A stretch of DNA of 64,000 nt from JBIKWM01 sp044356305. GTDB taxonomy: Bacteria > Bacteroidota > Bacteroidia > UBA10329. Below are positions 63,072 to 64,000 of this stretch, in pieces (the stretch's first letter is position 1; each line of letters opens with the position of its first letter). A program made the translations under genes and the position numbers. The notes under the pieces are model-generated. The model ran no database searches. It was given only the letters and a program-made list of their open reading frames with translations, and was not told where the DNA came from. The DNA is taken from positions 1 to 64,000 of the forward strand of contig JBIKWM010000015.1 in assembly GCA_044356305.1 (NCBI GenBank), given 5' to 3'.

Positions 63072-63102
63072 TTGCAGGTGCCGCGATGAAAGTATACTTT
63101 TG
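63072..63102 (+). promoter_or_regulatory. Promoter of tRNA-Met
   Basis: TTG (63072-63074), a 20-nt spacer and TACTTTTG (63095-63102) fit the Bacteroidota promoter. The box overlaps the palindrome AAAGTATACTTT, so a weaker box on the other strand may serve the HAD gene. Confidence 0.78.
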
Positions 63103-63131
63103 CGCCCCTTCCTGAAAAAAACAGGAGGCCC

Positions 63132-63205
63132 GGGCCCTTAGCTCAGTCGGTTAGAGCAACAGACTCATAATCTGTGGGTCGTTGGTTCGAGCCCAACAGG
63201 GCCCA
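63132..63205 (+). tRNA. tRNA-Met (CAT)
   Basis: A 74-nt cloverleaf with acceptor GGGCCCT/AGGGCCC and anticodon CAT in CAGACTCATAATCTG. The paired first position of the acceptor stem and the lack of three G-C pairs below the anticodon indicate elongator rather than initiator type. A tRNA-Ile read as CAT after lysidine modification cannot be fully excluded. Confidence 0.9.
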
Positions 63206-63217
63206 CGTCAGAAGAGA

Positions 63218-63246
63218 GACCCCCAGGGCCATGTGCCTTGGGGGTC
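63218..63246 (+). terminator. Probable terminator after tRNA-Met
   Basis: GACCCCCAGGGC and GCCTTGGGGGTC form a 12-bp stem with one G-T pair around a 5-nt loop, followed by TTGT. The T-run is short, so termination may be incomplete. Confidence 0.6.
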
Positions 63247-63297
63247 TTGTCGCATATGACGGGGTGTCTGTATAGTTTAGCGCCCTCTCATCCCGCC

Positions 63298-63942
63298 ATG
63301 CACAGAATATCCATAATCGCCCTGCTCGGCCTCAGTTGCGCAGCAGTACAGGCCCAGGTCACAGTGAAAGAAAGCGCCAAATCCATTGCCGGGGCCAGCA
63401 ACAACACCCTCAATGTTATGATCAAAGGGGGCGACACCAAGGCCCTGGCCAAAGAGGTGCAGCGTTTCATGAAGGATATGGGCTGCAAGGTGAACGAGAA
63501 CAAGGACGGCACCCTGTTCGGTGACGACTGTGAGGTGAAGGCCATGGGCCCGAACACATTTGATATGCACGGCCGCCTGGACCCCATACCCGGAGAGGGG
63601 GTCGATGTGGTGCTGGCCATTGACCTCGGAGGGGCGTTCCTATCCTCGGCCGCCCATCCGGAGCGATTTGCCCCTGCCCGCGAGATGGTGTACAGGTTTG
63701 CGGTAGAGAAGACCCGCGATGTGATAGGTCAGGACATTAAAAAGGTTGAAGGGGTTATTGCGGAAAAGGAGAAGGAGCAGGCGCGCCTGGAAGCAGACAG
63801 GGCCAAACTGCAAAAAGACCTTGAAGAACTGAATGCCAGGATCGCAGCGGCCGAGACGGCCATAATCGGAAAAAAGGCCGAGATCCAGCTTCAGCGCGAA
63901 CAGATCACATCGCTCGAGAAGAAGCGGTATGATGTACGATGA
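63298..63942 (+). CDS. Secreted coiled-coil protein of unknown function
   Basis: A 214-aa protein with a signal peptide (ISIIALLGLSCAAVQA, cleavage near AQV), a compact N-terminal domain (about residues 25-140) and a long C-terminal coiled coil (about 150-212) rich in Glu, Lys, Leu and Ala. No family is recognised; a periplasmic location is likely. A TAGTTTAG element 17 nt upstream could be a weak -7 box. The stop overlaps the next start (ATGA). Confidence 0.72.
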   Translation: MHRISIIALLGLSCAAVQAQVTVKESAKSIAGASNNTLNVMIKGGDTKALAKEVQRFMKDMGCKVNENKDGTLFGDDCEVKAMGPNTFDMHGRLDPIPGEGVDVVLAIDLGGAFLSSAAHPERFAPAREMVYRFAVEKTRDVIGQDIKKVEGVIAEKEKEQARLEADRAKLQKDLEELNARIAAAETAIIGKKAEIQLQREQITSLEKKRYDVR

Positions 63943-64000
63943 TGCGCCATCTCATCTGTTCACTCCTGTGCCTGTCGCTCATTTCGGGCACCGCGGCAAA
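63939..64000 (+). CDS. Exported protein, N-terminal fragment cut by the window end
   Basis: Only the first 20 or so codons are present. They start MMRHLICSLLCLSLISGTAA, a typical signal peptide. The 4-nt overlap with the coiled-coil gene suggests one operon. Nothing more can be said about function. Confidence 0.55.
   Translation, partial: MMRHLICSLLCLSLISGTAA

Overview
The window looks like a chromosomal segment of a member of the Bacteroidota, probably Flavobacteriales-like. The evidence is: secreted proteins with C-terminal type IX secretion (T9SS) sorting domains; promoters with the Bacteroidota -33/-7 pattern (TTTG, about 19 nt, TAnnTTTG); the order xerC-hpf-tRNAs-tuf-tRNA(Trp)-secE-nusG-rplKAJL-rpoBC; and several families mostly seen in this phylum. 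Core regions are moderately GC-rich. The T9SS genes at the left end and the polysaccharide genes from about 29.2 kb look visibly more AT-rich.

Layout. 1-2.2 kb: tandem and simple repeats, then two T9SS-sorted secreted proteins, the first probably a remnant. 2.2-17 kb, minus strand: the transcription/translation cluster, read from xerC at 16.98 kb down to an rpoC terminator at 2.2 kb, with five tRNA genes. A textbook promoter lies ahead of the tRNA-tuf part, and strong hairpins lie in the rplL-rpoB and rpoB-rpoC spacers. 17.3-29.2 kb: korA without korB, an RprXY-like two-component pair, a catalytically dead ALDH homologue, an Ig-like lipoprotein with a free methionine sulfoxide reductase, a small membrane-protein/M48 protease operon, tRNA-Gly, tadA and aspS.

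29.2-50.6 kb is a surface-polysaccharide region. It holds Wza- and Wzc-type export proteins (the Wzc tail is ten Gly-Tyr pairs), a Wzi-type barrel, a WbaP-type initiating transferase, a DUF354 protein, an AlgD-like sugar-nucleotide dehydrogenase, a GT4 glycosyltransferase, Wzy- and Wzx-like proteins, an acetyltransferase, two sulfotransferases and a heparinase-fold lyase-like protein. ADP-heptose genes (gmhA, hldD, hldE) and cysN-cysD-cysC follow. Since cysDNC makes PAPS, the sulfotransferase co-substrate, the region reads as a self-sufficient locus for a sulfated, possibly uronate-containing polysaccharide. This last step is inference.

50.6-64 kb: deoC-ALDH; a divergent Y-family polymerase/DnaE-type mutagenesis pair with a perfect 11-bp inverted repeat between them; a thioredoxin-fold protein; a TPMT-like methyltransferase; Bacteroidota proteins of unknown function; and a toxin-antitoxin pair flanked by a direct repeat of the 3' end of the neighbouring hydrolase gene, with an apparent stop at toxin codon 5. 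A HAD phosphatase, tRNA-Met and a secreted coiled-coil protein complete the window. Several genes carry a -7-like box only 4-7 nt before the start codon, which suggests leaderless transcripts.
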